A stretch of 64,000 bases of DNA from Pusillimonas sp. MFBS29 (GCF_020687695.1 NZ_JAJEWL010000001.1:310001-374000), one strand, 5' to 3'. Counted from the stretch's first letter, positions 24,826 to 33,486 are shown. A program made the numbers and translations. The notes: generated by a model not told the origin, from the letters alone.

Positions 24826-25773
24826 ATGGAGTTTTTTCTAATTTCTCTTTTGAATAGCTTGAGCTATGGGCTGCTTCTGTTCATGCTCTCTTCGGGGCTG
24901 ACGCTTATATTCAGCATGATGGGGGTTCTGAATTTCGCCCACGCCAGCTTTTATATGATGGGGGCCTACTTTGCCTACACCATCAGCGGCATGGCCGGGT
25001 ATTGGGCTGCCTTCATCCTTGCGCCATTGTTGGTAGGGTTGGCGGGCGTCATTGTGGAGCGTTATGGCTTGCGTGCCGTGCATAAGCACGGTCACGTGGC
25101 CGAACTTTTATATACCTTCGGTCTCTCGTATCTCATACTCGAAGCGGTACAGTTGATATGGGGACGCTCCGCCGTGCCCTACGGAATCCCTGAGATCCTG
25201 CAAGGCTCTCTGTTCACCATCTACACCACTACGTTTCCCAAGTACCAGGCGTTCATGATGTTGATTGCAGTACTGACGCTACTGGCTTTGTATCTTGTTC
25301 TCACCCGCACCAGAATCGGCTTGATCATACAGGCCTCGCTTACACATCCGGAAATGGTTGAGTCACTGGGGCACAACGTACCCCGGGTCTTCATGCTTGT
25401 CTTTGGCGGTGGTTGCGCACTGGCGGGGCTGGCGGGCGTGATCGGCGGCAATTCCCTGGTCACCGAACCGAGCATGGCTGAAACATTGGGCACCATCATC
25501 TTTGTGGTGGTTGTGGCCGGTGGGATGGGTTCGCTGATGGGGGCGCTTCTGGCATCGCTGCTTATAGGTGTGATTCAGACTTTTTCCGTTGCCATCGAGA
25601 TTTCGCCGCTGGATGTGCTGTCAGCCGCAGGGTTGAGCGTGGGCCCTGATGCATTCGGGCATTCGGTACTGGCGGTCAGCCTGTCGGATGTGGCGCCCAT
25701 GCTGCCATATGCGCTGCTGGTGCTGATCTTGATATTCCGCCCGCGCGGACTACTGGGTAAACGGGAGAACTGA
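24826..25773 (+). CDS. LIV-type ABC transporter permease (LivH-like)
   Basis: A 315-residue inner-membrane permease of the branched-chain amino acid (HAAT) ABC family with about eight membrane helices. Family landmarks are LTLIFSMMGVLNFAHASFYMM written across residues 24-44 and GGGCALAGLAGVIGGNSL near 190. Ribosome site GGGGA at 24816-24820. HAAT importers also move aromatic and other carboxylates, so branched-chain amino acids are only one option; the BKACE context suggests a carboxylate or amino acid degraded by these enzymes. Confidence 0.93.
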   Translation: MEFFLISLLNSLSYGLLLFMLSSGLTLIFSMMGVLNFAHASFYMMGAYFAYTISGMAGYWAAFILAPLLVGLAGVIVERYGLRAVHKHGHVAELLYTFGLSYLILEAVQLIWGRSAVPYGIPEILQGSLFTIYTTTFPKYQAFMMLIAVLTLLALYLVLTRTRIGLIIQASLTHPEMVESLGHNVPRVFMLVFGGGCALAGLAGVIGGNSLVTEPSMAETLGTIIFVVVVAGGMGSLMGALLASLLIGVIQTFSVAIEISPLDVLSAAGLSVGPDAFGHSVLAVSLSDVAPMLPYALLVLILIFRPRGLLGKREN

Positions 25774-25775
25774 GC

Positions 25776-27056
25776 ATGACCACCCACTCATTGATGGCCA
25801 GCAAGGCTGAACGGCTGACTACTAACCGGATGTTGCTGATGTGGCTCGGCTTTGCCGCTCTGCTAATGCTGGCACCTCATGTATTTACATCATCACTGGC
25901 CCATTCCCACCTTATACAGATGGGTACGGGCATTGTGCTGGCCCTGTCTTACAACATACTGCTGGGCCAAAGCGGCATGTTGTCCTTTGGGCATGCCGCT
26001 TTTTCGGGACTGGGCGCCTTTATGTCGGTTCATGCAATGAATCTGGCCGGCGGCAGCGGCCTCTGGCTGCCGCTGCCATTGATACCTATTGTCGGTGCGC
26101 TGACCGGCCTGGCCTTTGCAGCATTGATAGGCTATGTCATTACACGGATCTCAGGGGTTGCCTTTGCGATGATCACCTTGGGAATCGGACAGATGGCTTA
26201 TGCGAGTTCGCTGATGTTTCCCGGCTTCTTCGGAGGAGAGGGCGGCGTTTCCACCAACCGGGTATATGGCGAGCCCATCTTCGGCTGGAGCTTCGGCCCC
26301 CAGATACAGGTCTACTATCTTGTGGCGTTCTGGCTGCTCATCTGCGTGGCGGCAACCTTCTACCTGACCAGAACGCCCTTGGGCCGACTGTTGAATGGTG
26401 TGCGCGACAACGAGGAACGCATTCCGTTCATAGGCTTCAATCCTCACATGCTTCGATACATGGCGCTGATGACCTCGGGCTTGTTCGCGGGCATAGGTGG
26501 ATCATTAATGGCCATCAACTTCGAGATTGCAACGGACGAGGTATTGAGCCTGCACGAGTCCGGAGCCGTATTGCTGTTCACCTTCATCGGGGGCACAACG
26601 AGCTTCTTCGGCCCGATACTTGGTGCGATCATCGGAGTGCTGCTGACCAAACTCCTGCCGGACTACACAGCAGGCTGGCAGATGTATCTTGGCATCGTTT
26701 TCATTCTTGTGGTGGTCTATGCGCCCGGGGGCATCATCAGCTTGTTGAGGCCCGGTGCGGATATGGTCAGAAAAACAATCGTTCACAAGCGATACGCATT
26801 GTTCTGCCGCCTTCTTCTGAGCATCACATCGTTGGCGGTGGGTGCTGTCGTCCTGATCGAGTTGCTGTATCACCGGGCCACAGGAACCTCGGACCCCGTG
26901 ACGCTTTGGGGCTTCAGTCTGGATCATCAAGGTTTCATTGCATGGGCAATTGCAATAGTCATTCTCTTTGCGGGTCTGCTGAGCATCAAGCCCTTGGGGC
27001 GTGCGCTGTTCAGGCAACTGGAACAAGATACCGCGCTGCTTGAAGGAGAAGCGTAA
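25776..27056 (+). CDS. LIV-type ABC transporter permease (LivM-like)
   Basis: A 426-residue permease, the partner of the preceding gene. The core carries YNILLGQSGMLSFGHAAFSG (about 52-71) and the cytoplasmic coupling region TPLGRLLNGVRDNEERIPF (about 200). It has an extra C-terminal pair of hydrophobic segments (about 345-365 and 385-405) beyond the usual LivM end after PGGIISLL, making it longer than most. It starts 2 bp after livH and its TAA overlaps the livG ATG by one base. Confidence 0.92.
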   Translation: MTTHSLMASKAERLTTNRMLLMWLGFAALLMLAPHVFTSSLAHSHLIQMGTGIVLALSYNILLGQSGMLSFGHAAFSGLGAFMSVHAMNLAGGSGLWLPLPLIPIVGALTGLAFAALIGYVITRISGVAFAMITLGIGQMAYASSLMFPGFFGGEGGVSTNRVYGEPIFGWSFGPQIQVYYLVAFWLLICVAATFYLTRTPLGRLLNGVRDNEERIPFIGFNPHMLRYMALMTSGLFAGIGGSLMAINFEIATDEVLSLHESGAVLLFTFIGGTTSFFGPILGAIIGVLLTKLLPDYTAGWQMYLGIVFILVVVYAPGGIISLLRPGADMVRKTIVHKRYALFCRLLLSITSLAVGAVVLIELLYHRATGTSDPVTLWGFSLDHQGFIAWAIAIVILFAGLLSIKPLGRALFRQLEQDTALLEGEA

Positions 27057-27838
27057 TGACAGAGAACATTCTTGAGCTGAACAATGTGCGGAAGCAGTTC
27101 GGTAAAACTGAAATCATCAGAGGACTGGATCTCAAGGTCAGAAAAGGCGAAAGGCTGGCAGTCATTGGACCCAATGGTGCAGGAAAGTCAACGTTGTTCC
27201 ATCTTATTTCCGGTCGGTTGACCGTCAGCTCCGGCGAAATATGGTTCGATGGTAATCGAATCGACGAGTGCAACGCACAGCAAATATACCAGCGCGGATT
27301 GAGCCGCAGCTTCCAGATCACGAATCTGTTCAGCCGTCAGACCGTCTATGAAAATATCCTCTCGGCGGCGATGTGGGCTCAAGGCTACCGATATACCTTC
27401 TGGAGGCGTATCAGCCAGCTCAGGCCCTTGCACGATCGAGCACAGGAAGTGCTTGAGCTGATCGGGCTGGCCTCGCGTTGCAACGTTTCCGTGAACCTGC
27501 TTACCTACGCCGAGCAACGTGCGCTTGAAATCGGCATGGCTGTGGCGGGCGGGGGGCATACCATCTTGCTTGATGAACCCACTGCCGGCATGAGCCGCGG
27601 TGAAAGCGACGCCGCGATCGAGTTGATCAAAACCATCAGTACCGACAAGACGCTGCTCATTGTCGAGCATGATATGGGGGTGGTGTTCGGCCTGGCGGAC
27701 CGAGTGGCCGTCGTGGTCTATGGTCAGGTCATCGCATGCGACACACCGGAAAATATTCGTGCCAATGCCCAGGTTCAGGAAGCCTACTTGGGAGTCAAAA
27801 AAGATCAGAGAAAAGAGGTGGCTGATGGCATTGCTTGA
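27056..27838 (+). CDS. LIV-type ABC transporter ATP-binding protein (LivG-like)
   Basis: A 260-residue ATPase. Walker A VIGPNGAGKSTLFHLISG, a Q-loop in SRSFQITNLFS, Walker B TILLDEPTAGMS and the switch His in LLIVEHDMGVVF. The signature motif is degenerate: the position of LSGGQ reads LLTYAEQRALEIG, with YAEQR, a variant seen in LivG-type subunits. It overlaps livF by 14 bp. Confidence 0.94.
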   Translation: MTENILELNNVRKQFGKTEIIRGLDLKVRKGERLAVIGPNGAGKSTLFHLISGRLTVSSGEIWFDGNRIDECNAQQIYQRGLSRSFQITNLFSRQTVYENILSAAMWAQGYRYTFWRRISQLRPLHDRAQEVLELIGLASRCNVSVNLLTYAEQRALEIGMAVAGGGHTILLDEPTAGMSRGESDAAIELIKTISTDKTLLIVEHDMGVVFGLADRVAVVVYGQVIACDTPENIRANAQVQEAYLGVKKDQRKEVADGIA

Positions 27839-28523
27839 AATCTCGGGGCTGCATGCCTATTACGGAAAAAGTCACGTATTGCAAGGTGTCGATCTGCGCA
27901 TTGAGCCGGGTGAAATAGTAAGCCTGCTGGGGCGTAACGGCGTCGGCAGATCGACTACGGTGAAAGCGGTCATGGGTCTGGTGCGTATGACCGGATCAGT
28001 CGTGTTCGATGGTAAAGAACTGAGCGGTATGAGAACCCATCAAATTGTGCATCAAGGCCTGGGCTATGTACCCGAAAGCCGGGACGTCTTTCCGGCACTG
28101 ACGGTGGAGCAGAACCTGTTGCTGGGGCAGCAGCGTGGAAAACGTTCCCAATGGTCCGTTGATGACATGTATGAAATGTTTCCGCGCCTGAAGGAGCGCC
28201 GGCATACCGCCGCCGGGGTGATGTCGGGGGGAGAGCAGCAAATGCTGACCTTGTGTCGATCACTGATCGGTGATCCCAGGCTCCTCATGATTGATGAGCC
28301 TACCGAAGGGTTGGCGCCGCAAATCGTGGAGCAGGTGGCGAAGTACCTCGACATCCTGCGTGAGCGCGGGGTTGCTGTTCTGCTGGTCGAGCAAAAGCTG
28401 GCCATTGCACTCGATATTTCTCAACGGCTTTATGTCATGGGCCACGGAACCATTGTGTTTGAAGGATCACCAGGAGATCTGCGCGATGCATATCAGGTGC
28501 GCAAGGATTGGCTGGAAGTTTAG
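27825..28523 (+). CDS. LIV-type ABC transporter ATP-binding protein (LivF-like), Walker A Lys to Arg
   Basis: A 232-residue ATPase, partner of LivG. Signature MSGGEQQMLTLCRSL, Walker B LLMIDEPTEGLAP and switch region VAVLLVEQKLAIAL are normal. The P-loop reads GRNGVGRSTT: the invariant Lys (residue 42) is Arg. This could abolish hydrolysis at one site, leaving the heterodimer asymmetric with LivG active, or Arg may be tolerated. The correct start is ATG 27825 inside the end of livG; the frame is open further upstream but out of register with the family. Confidence 0.93.
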   Translation: MALLEISGLHAYYGKSHVLQGVDLRIEPGEIVSLLGRNGVGRSTTVKAVMGLVRMTGSVVFDGKELSGMRTHQIVHQGLGYVPESRDVFPALTVEQNLLLGQQRGKRSQWSVDDMYEMFPRLKERRHTAAGVMSGGEQQMLTLCRSLIGDPRLLMIDEPTEGLAPQIVEQVAKYLDILRERGVAVLLVEQKLAIALDISQRLYVMGHGTIVFEGSPGDLRDAYQVRKDWLEV

Positions 28524-28553
28524 GGTGGGTTTTTAATCAATACAGGAGACATA

Positions 28554-29801
28554 ATGAAATACGCAACAAAATTCAAACTGGGCGCATTGGCTTTAACCAT
28601 GAGCCTGGCCACAGGTATGGCGCACGCCGATAACGTCAAGATTGCGCTTATCGACCCCTTGTCGGGATCGTTTGCTGCGCTGGGCGAGAATCAGCTTCGT
28701 ACCTGGCAATACTTCAGCGAACTTGCGAACAAGGAAAAATGGGCGGGCGACCATACCCTTGAAATTGTTGGCTTTGACAACAAGGCAGGCGTTCAAGACA
28801 GTCTGAGCCAGCTCAAGCGTGCCATTGACCAAGGCTACCGTTATGTGGCCCAGGGCAATGGTTCGGGCGCGGCATTCGCACTGGTCGATGCCATCAACAA
28901 ACATAATGCGCGTAATCCAGGTAAGGAGGTTCTGTATATCAACCACGGAGCCATCGATCCCGAACTGACTAACGGAAAGTGCAGCTTCTGGCAATTCAGC
29001 GTCGACTCCAACGTCGACATGAAAATGCAGGCGCTGGTCAACCACCTGGCGAAGAACAACGACGTCAAGAAGGTCTATATCATCGGGCAGAACTATGCGT
29101 TCGGACGCTCGGTCAGCGAAGCAGCCAAGAAGATGCTGGCCGAGAAGCGCCCTGATGTGCAGATCGTAGGCGACGATCTGCACCCCATCGGAGAGGTCAA
29201 GGATTTCTCGCCGTATGTGGCAAAGATCATTGCTTCGGGTGCCGACACCATCATCACCGGCAACTGGGGCTCTGATCTGGCTCTATTGATTCGCGCTGCC
29301 CGGGCATCAGGGCTGGAAGCCAACTTCTATACCTACTATGCCGTGCTGAAGGGGGCGCCAACCGCGATGGGGGAAAGTGGGCTTGACCGCGTGAAGTATG
29401 TAGGCGTGGGCAACGTAAATAATGAAGGCTACAAGGGACGCGAGCTTGTCGAAGAATTCAAGAAGAAGTACAACGACGATTTGACTTGGATGCAAGTGTA
29501 TCCTGCAGTGGAACTGGTTTCGAAGGCCATCAAGGAAACTGGCTCCATCGACCCAATCGATGTGGCATTTGCCATGGAAGGCATGGAAGTCGACAGCCTG
29601 TCCGGAGGAAAAGCGAAGATGCGCGCCAGCGATCATCAGTTGCAGCAGCCTTTGTATGTTGCAACATGGTCCAAAACAGACGACAAGGCAGTACAGCTTG
29701 ATCAGGAAGGTACGGGTTTCGGCTGGCGTACGGAAGAGGTCATCCCGGCTTCTGAGGCCGAACTGCCCACCACCTGCAATATGAAGCGGCCTTCGCGTTA
29801 A
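28554..29801 (+). CDS. LIV-type ABC transporter periplasmic substrate-binding protein
   Basis: A 415-residue periplasmic binding protein with a 25-residue signal peptide (LTMSLATGMAHAD). The mature N-terminus VKIALIDPLSGSFAALGENQ and later KVYIIGQNYAFGRSVSEAAK and DTIITGNWGSDLALLIRAA are typical of the Leu/Ile/Val-binding fold. Last gene of the operon, 30 bp after livF. Its ligand determines what the transporter imports and is unknown; the family includes aromatic-acid and amide binders. Confidence 0.92.
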   Translation: MKYATKFKLGALALTMSLATGMAHADNVKIALIDPLSGSFAALGENQLRTWQYFSELANKEKWAGDHTLEIVGFDNKAGVQDSLSQLKRAIDQGYRYVAQGNGSGAAFALVDAINKHNARNPGKEVLYINHGAIDPELTNGKCSFWQFSVDSNVDMKMQALVNHLAKNNDVKKVYIIGQNYAFGRSVSEAAKKMLAEKRPDVQIVGDDLHPIGEVKDFSPYVAKIIASGADTIITGNWGSDLALLIRAARASGLEANFYTYYAVLKGAPTAMGESGLDRVKYVGVGNVNNEGYKGRELVEEFKKKYNDDLTWMQVYPAVELVSKAIKETGSIDPIDVAFAMEGMEVDSLSGGKAKMRASDHQLQQPLYVATWSKTDDKAVQLDQEGTGFGWRTEEVIPASEAELPTTCNMKRPSR

Positions 29802-29819
29802 TGCGGTAGAGCCGGCATG

Positions 29820-29843
29820 TCCTGGGCGGGATCCTGCCCAGGA
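29820..29843 (+). terminator. Hairpin after the LIV operon, weak terminator
   Basis: Perfect 8-bp stem TCCTGGGC (29820-29827) / GCCCAGGA (29836-29843) 18 bp after the operon's last stop. No T-run follows, so it may be a 3'-end stabiliser or a Rho-assisted stop rather than an intrinsic terminator. Confidence 0.4.
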
Positions 29844-29910
29844 ATCGAAAATTACCAGAGTAGCCCTGCTGGTGAAAAGTTCGTGCCCGCCGCGACCAGC
29901 GCTGGGCAGG

Positions 29911-30393
29911 TCAGGTAATAACCAACCGGCGCTGACGCTTATGCCTGAGCGGCGCCTTGCCGGGCATCGCATAATTTGCCCGGCTGACCGGCAAATGCAC
30001 TGGACGTCTGGCCGTCTGGCCCGCCGTTTTATCGGGGCCGGCAATTTGCCGTATGGTGGCCGGGTTGGTGCCAATCAGTGCGGGTTTTGATGCTGGAGGC
30101 CGTTCCGCGGCGGTATCGGAAGATGACGAGCGGCTAAGCACCGTGAAGATGGCGATTGCCCAGATCAATAATGACAATGACGCGGCCAGCCCGCTGTTCA
30201 GGCTGCTGTAGCCTGTGGCTTCGGATGCCTGGATATGCAGTACAGAGGAGACATAAGGAACATTGCCCAGGCCCTCAAGCAGCAGGTTGCCGGGAAGTCG
30301 AAAAGCCCACTTGACCGCTTCCACGATTTCCCATGGGCTGTAGGCCCCGTCACCGTTCAGGTCGGTGGCCCAAATAAAGGAGTGGACATTCAT
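29911..30393 (-). CDS. Small EF-hand membrane protein
   Basis: A 160-residue protein of unknown role. Residues 11-22 (DLNGDGAYSPWE) form a complete 12-residue EF-hand loop with Asp, Asn, Asp, Ser and Glu at positions 1, 3, 5, 9 and 12, so calcium binding is likely. One hydrophobic helix (about 69-86, LAASLSLLIWAIAIFTVL) would anchor it in the inner membrane, followed by a Ser-rich, then basic, C-terminal tail. ATG 30393 follows GAAAGGAAG and is preferred to the open frame reaching 30471. It is divergent from the interrupted TonB-dependent receptor, and the Fur-like site at 30628 lies between them. Confidence 0.65.
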   Translation of the reverse strand: MNVHSFIWATDLNGDGAYSPWEIVEAVKWAFRLPGNLLLEGLGNVPYVSSVLHIQASEATGYSSLNSGLAASLSLLIWAIAIFTVLSRSSSSDTAAERPPASKPALIGTNPATIRQIAGPDKTAGQTARRPVHLPVSRANYAMPGKAPLRHKRQRRLVIT

Positions 30394-30627
30394 GACGCTT
30401 CCTTTCTTCAGCGGCACGGCACTCTGGTGCCTGAACCGAAACCGGGGCATATGGCCCCATTCCCAACGCACGACACACTTCTACTATATGCCTTTGCGGG
30501 AAGGCGCGCAACGAGATCGGAGGCAGTCAACCCTGCGTGCCAGAATAGGCCCGGCTGTATCATCAATACACAACACTCTGACAGAAAAATCATAAAAACA
30601 GGTTTTCTTGCTTTCAGTTATTAATGA

Positions 30628-30653
30628 GTAATGATTTAATAATCATTCTCATT
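30628..30653. promoter_or_regulatory. Probable Fur box
   Basis: Three imperfect AAT-GAT/ATC-ATT units in the A+T-rich run AATGATTTAATAATCATT followed by CTCATT (30630-30653), close to the Fur consensus. It ends 28 bp before the receptor start at 30681 and may also act on the divergent EF-hand gene. Confidence 0.65.
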
Positions 30654-30680
30654 AGTGTTTTGTAGCAAGGAAGAGCTGTA

Positions 30681-32669
30681 ATGTCGTTGAAGCTGGATAG
30701 GCTGCCGCAAGAGGCAGTGACAAAAGGCCACCTGACCCGGGTGGCCGTTTTATGTGCGTTAGGCCTGGGGCCCATCTTTTGACCGGCCGGAGCCCAAACA
30801 ACCGCCGGCGGTACGGTCACTCAAATGGAGTCCGTCGTGGTAACGGCTTCAGGGTTTGAGCAGGACATTATCGATGCACCGGCATCGATCTCGGTAATTC
30901 CCCGGGAAAAGCTTGAGCAAGGTGCCTACAAAGATCTGACCGATGCCTTGCGCGATGTGCCAGGGGTCATCATGACGCCTTCAGACAACAACACCTCGGA
31001 CATATCGATACGCGGCATGAGTGCCAACTACACCTTGATCCTGGTGGATGGCAAGCGTGTCAGCACGCGCGAAACACAAACCAACGGCAGCACGGGTACC
31101 GACCAAAGCTGGATTCCGCCATTGGAAGCCATCGAGCGCATCGAGGTGGTGCGTGGTCCCATGTCGTCGCTGTACGGGTCCGATGCGATGGGCGGTGTCG
31201 TGAACATCATCACGCGCAAGGTACCCAAAGAGTGGGGTGGATCGCTGCGACTGGATTCCACGCTGCAGTCGCATTCGCGCTCGGGCAATATCTATCAGGG
31301 CAACTTTTATGTGGCCGGCCCGATCAAGGAAGATTTGCTGGGCTTGAGCGTGTACGGAGTCTATTCCTATCGCGGTGAAGATGATATCGAGCAAGGCTAC
31401 AACCGGCATACAAACCAGGGTGTGACCGCCAAGCTGTCCCTTACACCCAATCGCAATCACGACATCATCCTGGAAGGGGGCGCATCCAAGCAGCTTTATC
31501 GCTCTACGCCCGGGCAGACATTGGCGCTGGACGACGATCCCAGTCATCGCACATTTGATCGGCAACACTACTCGCTGACCCATAATGGTCGCTGGGAGTT
31601 CGGGACATCGAATTCCTACGCCCAGCGGGAAGAAACCAAAAACGTTTCCCGCGACATGACCATCATCAACACCACGCTTAGCTCGAGCTGGACCATGCCG
31701 GTGCTGGATGATCATATCTTGACGCTTGGGGCCTACTACAGTAACGAAGACCTGAAAGACACAACGACCAATCGCATTTCGGATCGCTCCACGGTCGAGC
31801 GCTGGCAGTATGCTTTGTATGCCGAGGATGAGTGGCAGATTACGGATACGTTTGCCCTGACCGGTGGCATACGCATGGACCGCGACAAGAATGCGGGCCA
31901 GCATTGGAGTCCGCGCCTGTACGGCGTCTGGCACATGACCGACAACTGGACCCTCAAGGGCGGTGTCTCCACGGGCTTCCGGGCCCCATCCATGCGCCAA
32001 ACCTTGCCGGATTGGGGCGCCACGAGCCGCGGCGGGAACATGTATGGCAATCCCGATCTGCAACCGGAAAAAACCCTGACGAAAGAAATCGCCCTGATGT
32101 ACAGCGCGGATAATGGCCTGCTTGCCGGCATTACATTGTTCGACAATGAATTTACCGACAAGATCACGCGGGTTCCTTGCCCCGCGTGCGGCCCAGCCAA
32201 CCAGTTCGGTCGTGAGGCAACGACCTACATCAACGTGGATGATGCCGTAACGCGTGGTATTGAGGCGACCTTGTCAACCCCGCTGTCCGACACCTTGTCG
32301 CTGACCTCCAGCTATACCTACACCTATTCCAAGCAGAAGACAGGCCAGTATGCCGGTAACCCCTTGAATCAGATGCCTGAGCATATGTTCAACCTGGGCC
32401 TGGACTGGCAACCTTCGGAAAGGATGAATGGCTGGGTGAAGGTGAGCTTCCGGGGCAAAGAGGGCGATCCCACCCAGGGCATCTCGTCCAGTTCCACCAT
32501 GGCTCCGTCCTCGACCTTCATCGACTTTGGCGGCTCGTACGATGTAAGCAAGAAGGTGACACTATACGCAGGCGTTTATAACGTGCTGGACAAGCAGGTC
32601 ATTTACGACGACTACGGCTATGTGGAAGACGGCCGCCGTTATTGGCTGGGCATGAACCTCAAGTTCTAA
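30681..32669 (+). pseudogene. TonB-dependent siderophore receptor interrupted by an in-frame TGA in the signal peptide
   Basis: The receptor frame from codon 49 on is intact for 614 residues: VVVTASGFEQDIIDAPASIS (TonB box region), SIRGMSANYTLILVDGKR, IERIEVVRGPMSSLYGSDAM, GFRAPSMRQTLPDWG, NPDLQPEKT and a terminal LKF. A proper start lies upstream: AAGGAAGAG at 30667-30675, then ATG 30681, giving a basic N-terminus and a hydrophobic core, VAVLCALGLGPIF. Codon 34 (30780-30782) is TGA, followed in the same frame by PAGAQTTAGG, an ordinary cleavage region. So one stop breaks the signal peptide while the rest shows no decay. A Trp codon mutated from TGG is the simplest origin. The next C makes this a leaky stop context. 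Starting at ATG 30825 would give a protein without an export signal. Sequencing error is possible. Confidence 0.8.
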
Positions 32670-32683
32670 GTCGGATGCCAAAT

Positions 32684-32706
32684 GGCTGCGGCAGTTTGCC
32701 GCAGCC
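32684..32706 (+). terminator. Strong hairpin after the receptor gene
   Basis: Perfect 10-bp stem GGCTGCGGCA / TGCCGCAGCC with a 3-base loop, 15 bp after the receptor stop. There is no T-run, so intrinsic termination is uncertain. Confidence 0.45.
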
Positions 32707-32769
32707 TGTGCCATGCAATAAAAAAGCCGCTGACAAAGACACCAACAGGAACTGTATCGCCTTTCAACC

Positions 32770-33111
32770 TCAGGCCTGATGTAATTCCTCACGAATAATG
32801 CGACGCAGCGTGTCTTCCGTGACTGGCACTGCATCGCTGGATGACACAGCAGTACGCAACGCATCGTTGATCAAGGTCTGGTAGCCCCTGCCGCGCTCAA
32901 CCGCACGCGCCTTGAACGTGTCGATCACCTCGTTGTCCAGCCAGATCGTAATGCGGGTCTTGCCTTCGCCAAGGGTCGCCGCCCCCAGCCTCGCACGCGC
33001 AAAATCCGCTTCCGTCATTTCGCGGGTGTCCCGGTCCTGTTTGATCGCGGCGTTGATGGCCGCATCCTCTTCGAGCGTGGGCGAGACATGGCCGGGTTTA
33101 AGTTTCGGCAT
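32770..33111 (-). CDS. brnA: BrnA-type antitoxin
   Basis: A 113-residue antitoxin of the BrnTA type II system. The N-terminal half is acidic and flexible (SPTLEEDAAINAAIKQDRD); the C-terminal half has the ribbon-helix-helix pattern KTRITIWLDNEVIDTFKARA and GYQTLINDALRTAV, which binds the operator and the toxin. It overlaps the brnT stop by 14 bp; a start three codons upstream (33120) is possible. With the adjacent toxin shortened, it may now act only as a repressor. Confidence 0.88.
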   Translation of the reverse strand: MPKLKPGHVSPTLEEDAAINAAIKQDRDTREMTEADFARARLGAATLGEGKTRITIWLDNEVIDTFKARAVERGRGYQTLINDALRTAVSSSDAVPVTEDTLRRIIREELHQA

Positions 33112-33286
33112 AGCGCGCAACCTCCCTCTGGTTCGTCTTTCGTAAGCTGATGATGCGGCGAGTGACGCCCTGATCTACAAATACCACCACAGCGGTTTCC
33201 CACTCCAGACTTTCCGCCTCAAGCAGGCTGATGCCATGCTTGGCCAGATTGACTTGGTTCTTTTGAGGATCGAAGACAATATCCAT
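33098..33286 (-). pseudogene. brnT: BrnT-type ribonuclease toxin with an internal deletion
   Basis: Only 62 residues, whereas BrnT toxins are usually about 85-95. Both ends match the family: MDIVFDPQKNQVNLAKHG at the start and VDQGVTRRIISLRKTNQREV at the end. The middle section, which normally holds a DxRxDYGExR-type strand pair between the first helix and the VFVD strand, is missing; LEWETAVV runs straight into VFVDQG. The deletion is in frame, so a small protein may still be made, but half of the RNase E-like sheet is gone and activity is unlikely. Promoter and antitoxin are retained. Confidence 0.72.
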
Positions 33287-33291
33287 GAGAA

Positions 33292-33320
33292 ATTGTGCAT
33301 ATAATGTATGTATATGTCAA
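33292..33320 (-). promoter_or_regulatory. brnTA promoter and operator dyad
   Basis: On the minus strand a consensus -35 TTGACA (33320-33315) is followed after 17 bp by CACAAT (33297-33292), a fair -10. The spacer holds the perfect dyad CATATA-7-TATATG (33298-33316), a good candidate for autoregulation by BrnA. Confidence 0.6.
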
Positions 33321-33330
33321 GTTCCAGCTA

Positions 33331-33364
33331 CAAAAAAACCCGCATGTGTTTATGCGGGTTTTGT
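33331..33364 (-). terminator. Terminator of tRNA-Ser(CGA)
   Basis: Inverted repeat AACCCGCAT / ATGCGGGTT with flanking A and T runs; on the minus strand the stem is followed by a T-run, 32 bp after the tRNA 3' end. A closely similar stem follows tRNA-Leu(GAG) at 58145. Confidence 0.8.
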
Positions 33365-33395
33365 AGATTTCCATGGAACCCCATGGACGATGAAT

Positions 33396-33486
33396 TGGCG
33401 GACAGGGTGGGATTCGAACCCACGGTACGCTATTCACGTACGCCTGATTTCGAGTCAGGTACATTCGACCACTCTGCCACCTGTCC
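33396..33486 (-). tRNA. tRNA-Ser(CGA)
   Basis: 91 nt including encoded CCA. Acceptor GGACAGG pairs with CCTGTCC; anticodon stem-loop CCTGA-CTCGAAA-TCAGG gives anticodon CGA (reads UCG); long variable arm typical of serine tRNAs; T arm GTGGGTTCGAATCCCAC. No intron. It cannot read UCA, which depends on the split tRNA-Ser(UGA) at 55136 unless another copy exists. Confidence 0.96.

Noticed and set aside
25841-27043. 400-codon frame overlapping livM in another frame
   Set aside because: The livM reading has family motifs and membrane helices; the other frame does not.
29820-29843. Attachment-site or repeat call for the hairpin
   Set aside because: A simple 8-bp operon-end stem with no second copy noticed in the window.
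30780-30782. TGA as a selenocysteine codon, given selU in the window
   Set aside because: It lies in a signal peptide, no SECIS-type stem is evident just after it, and selU modifies tRNA wobble bases rather than inserting selenocysteine.
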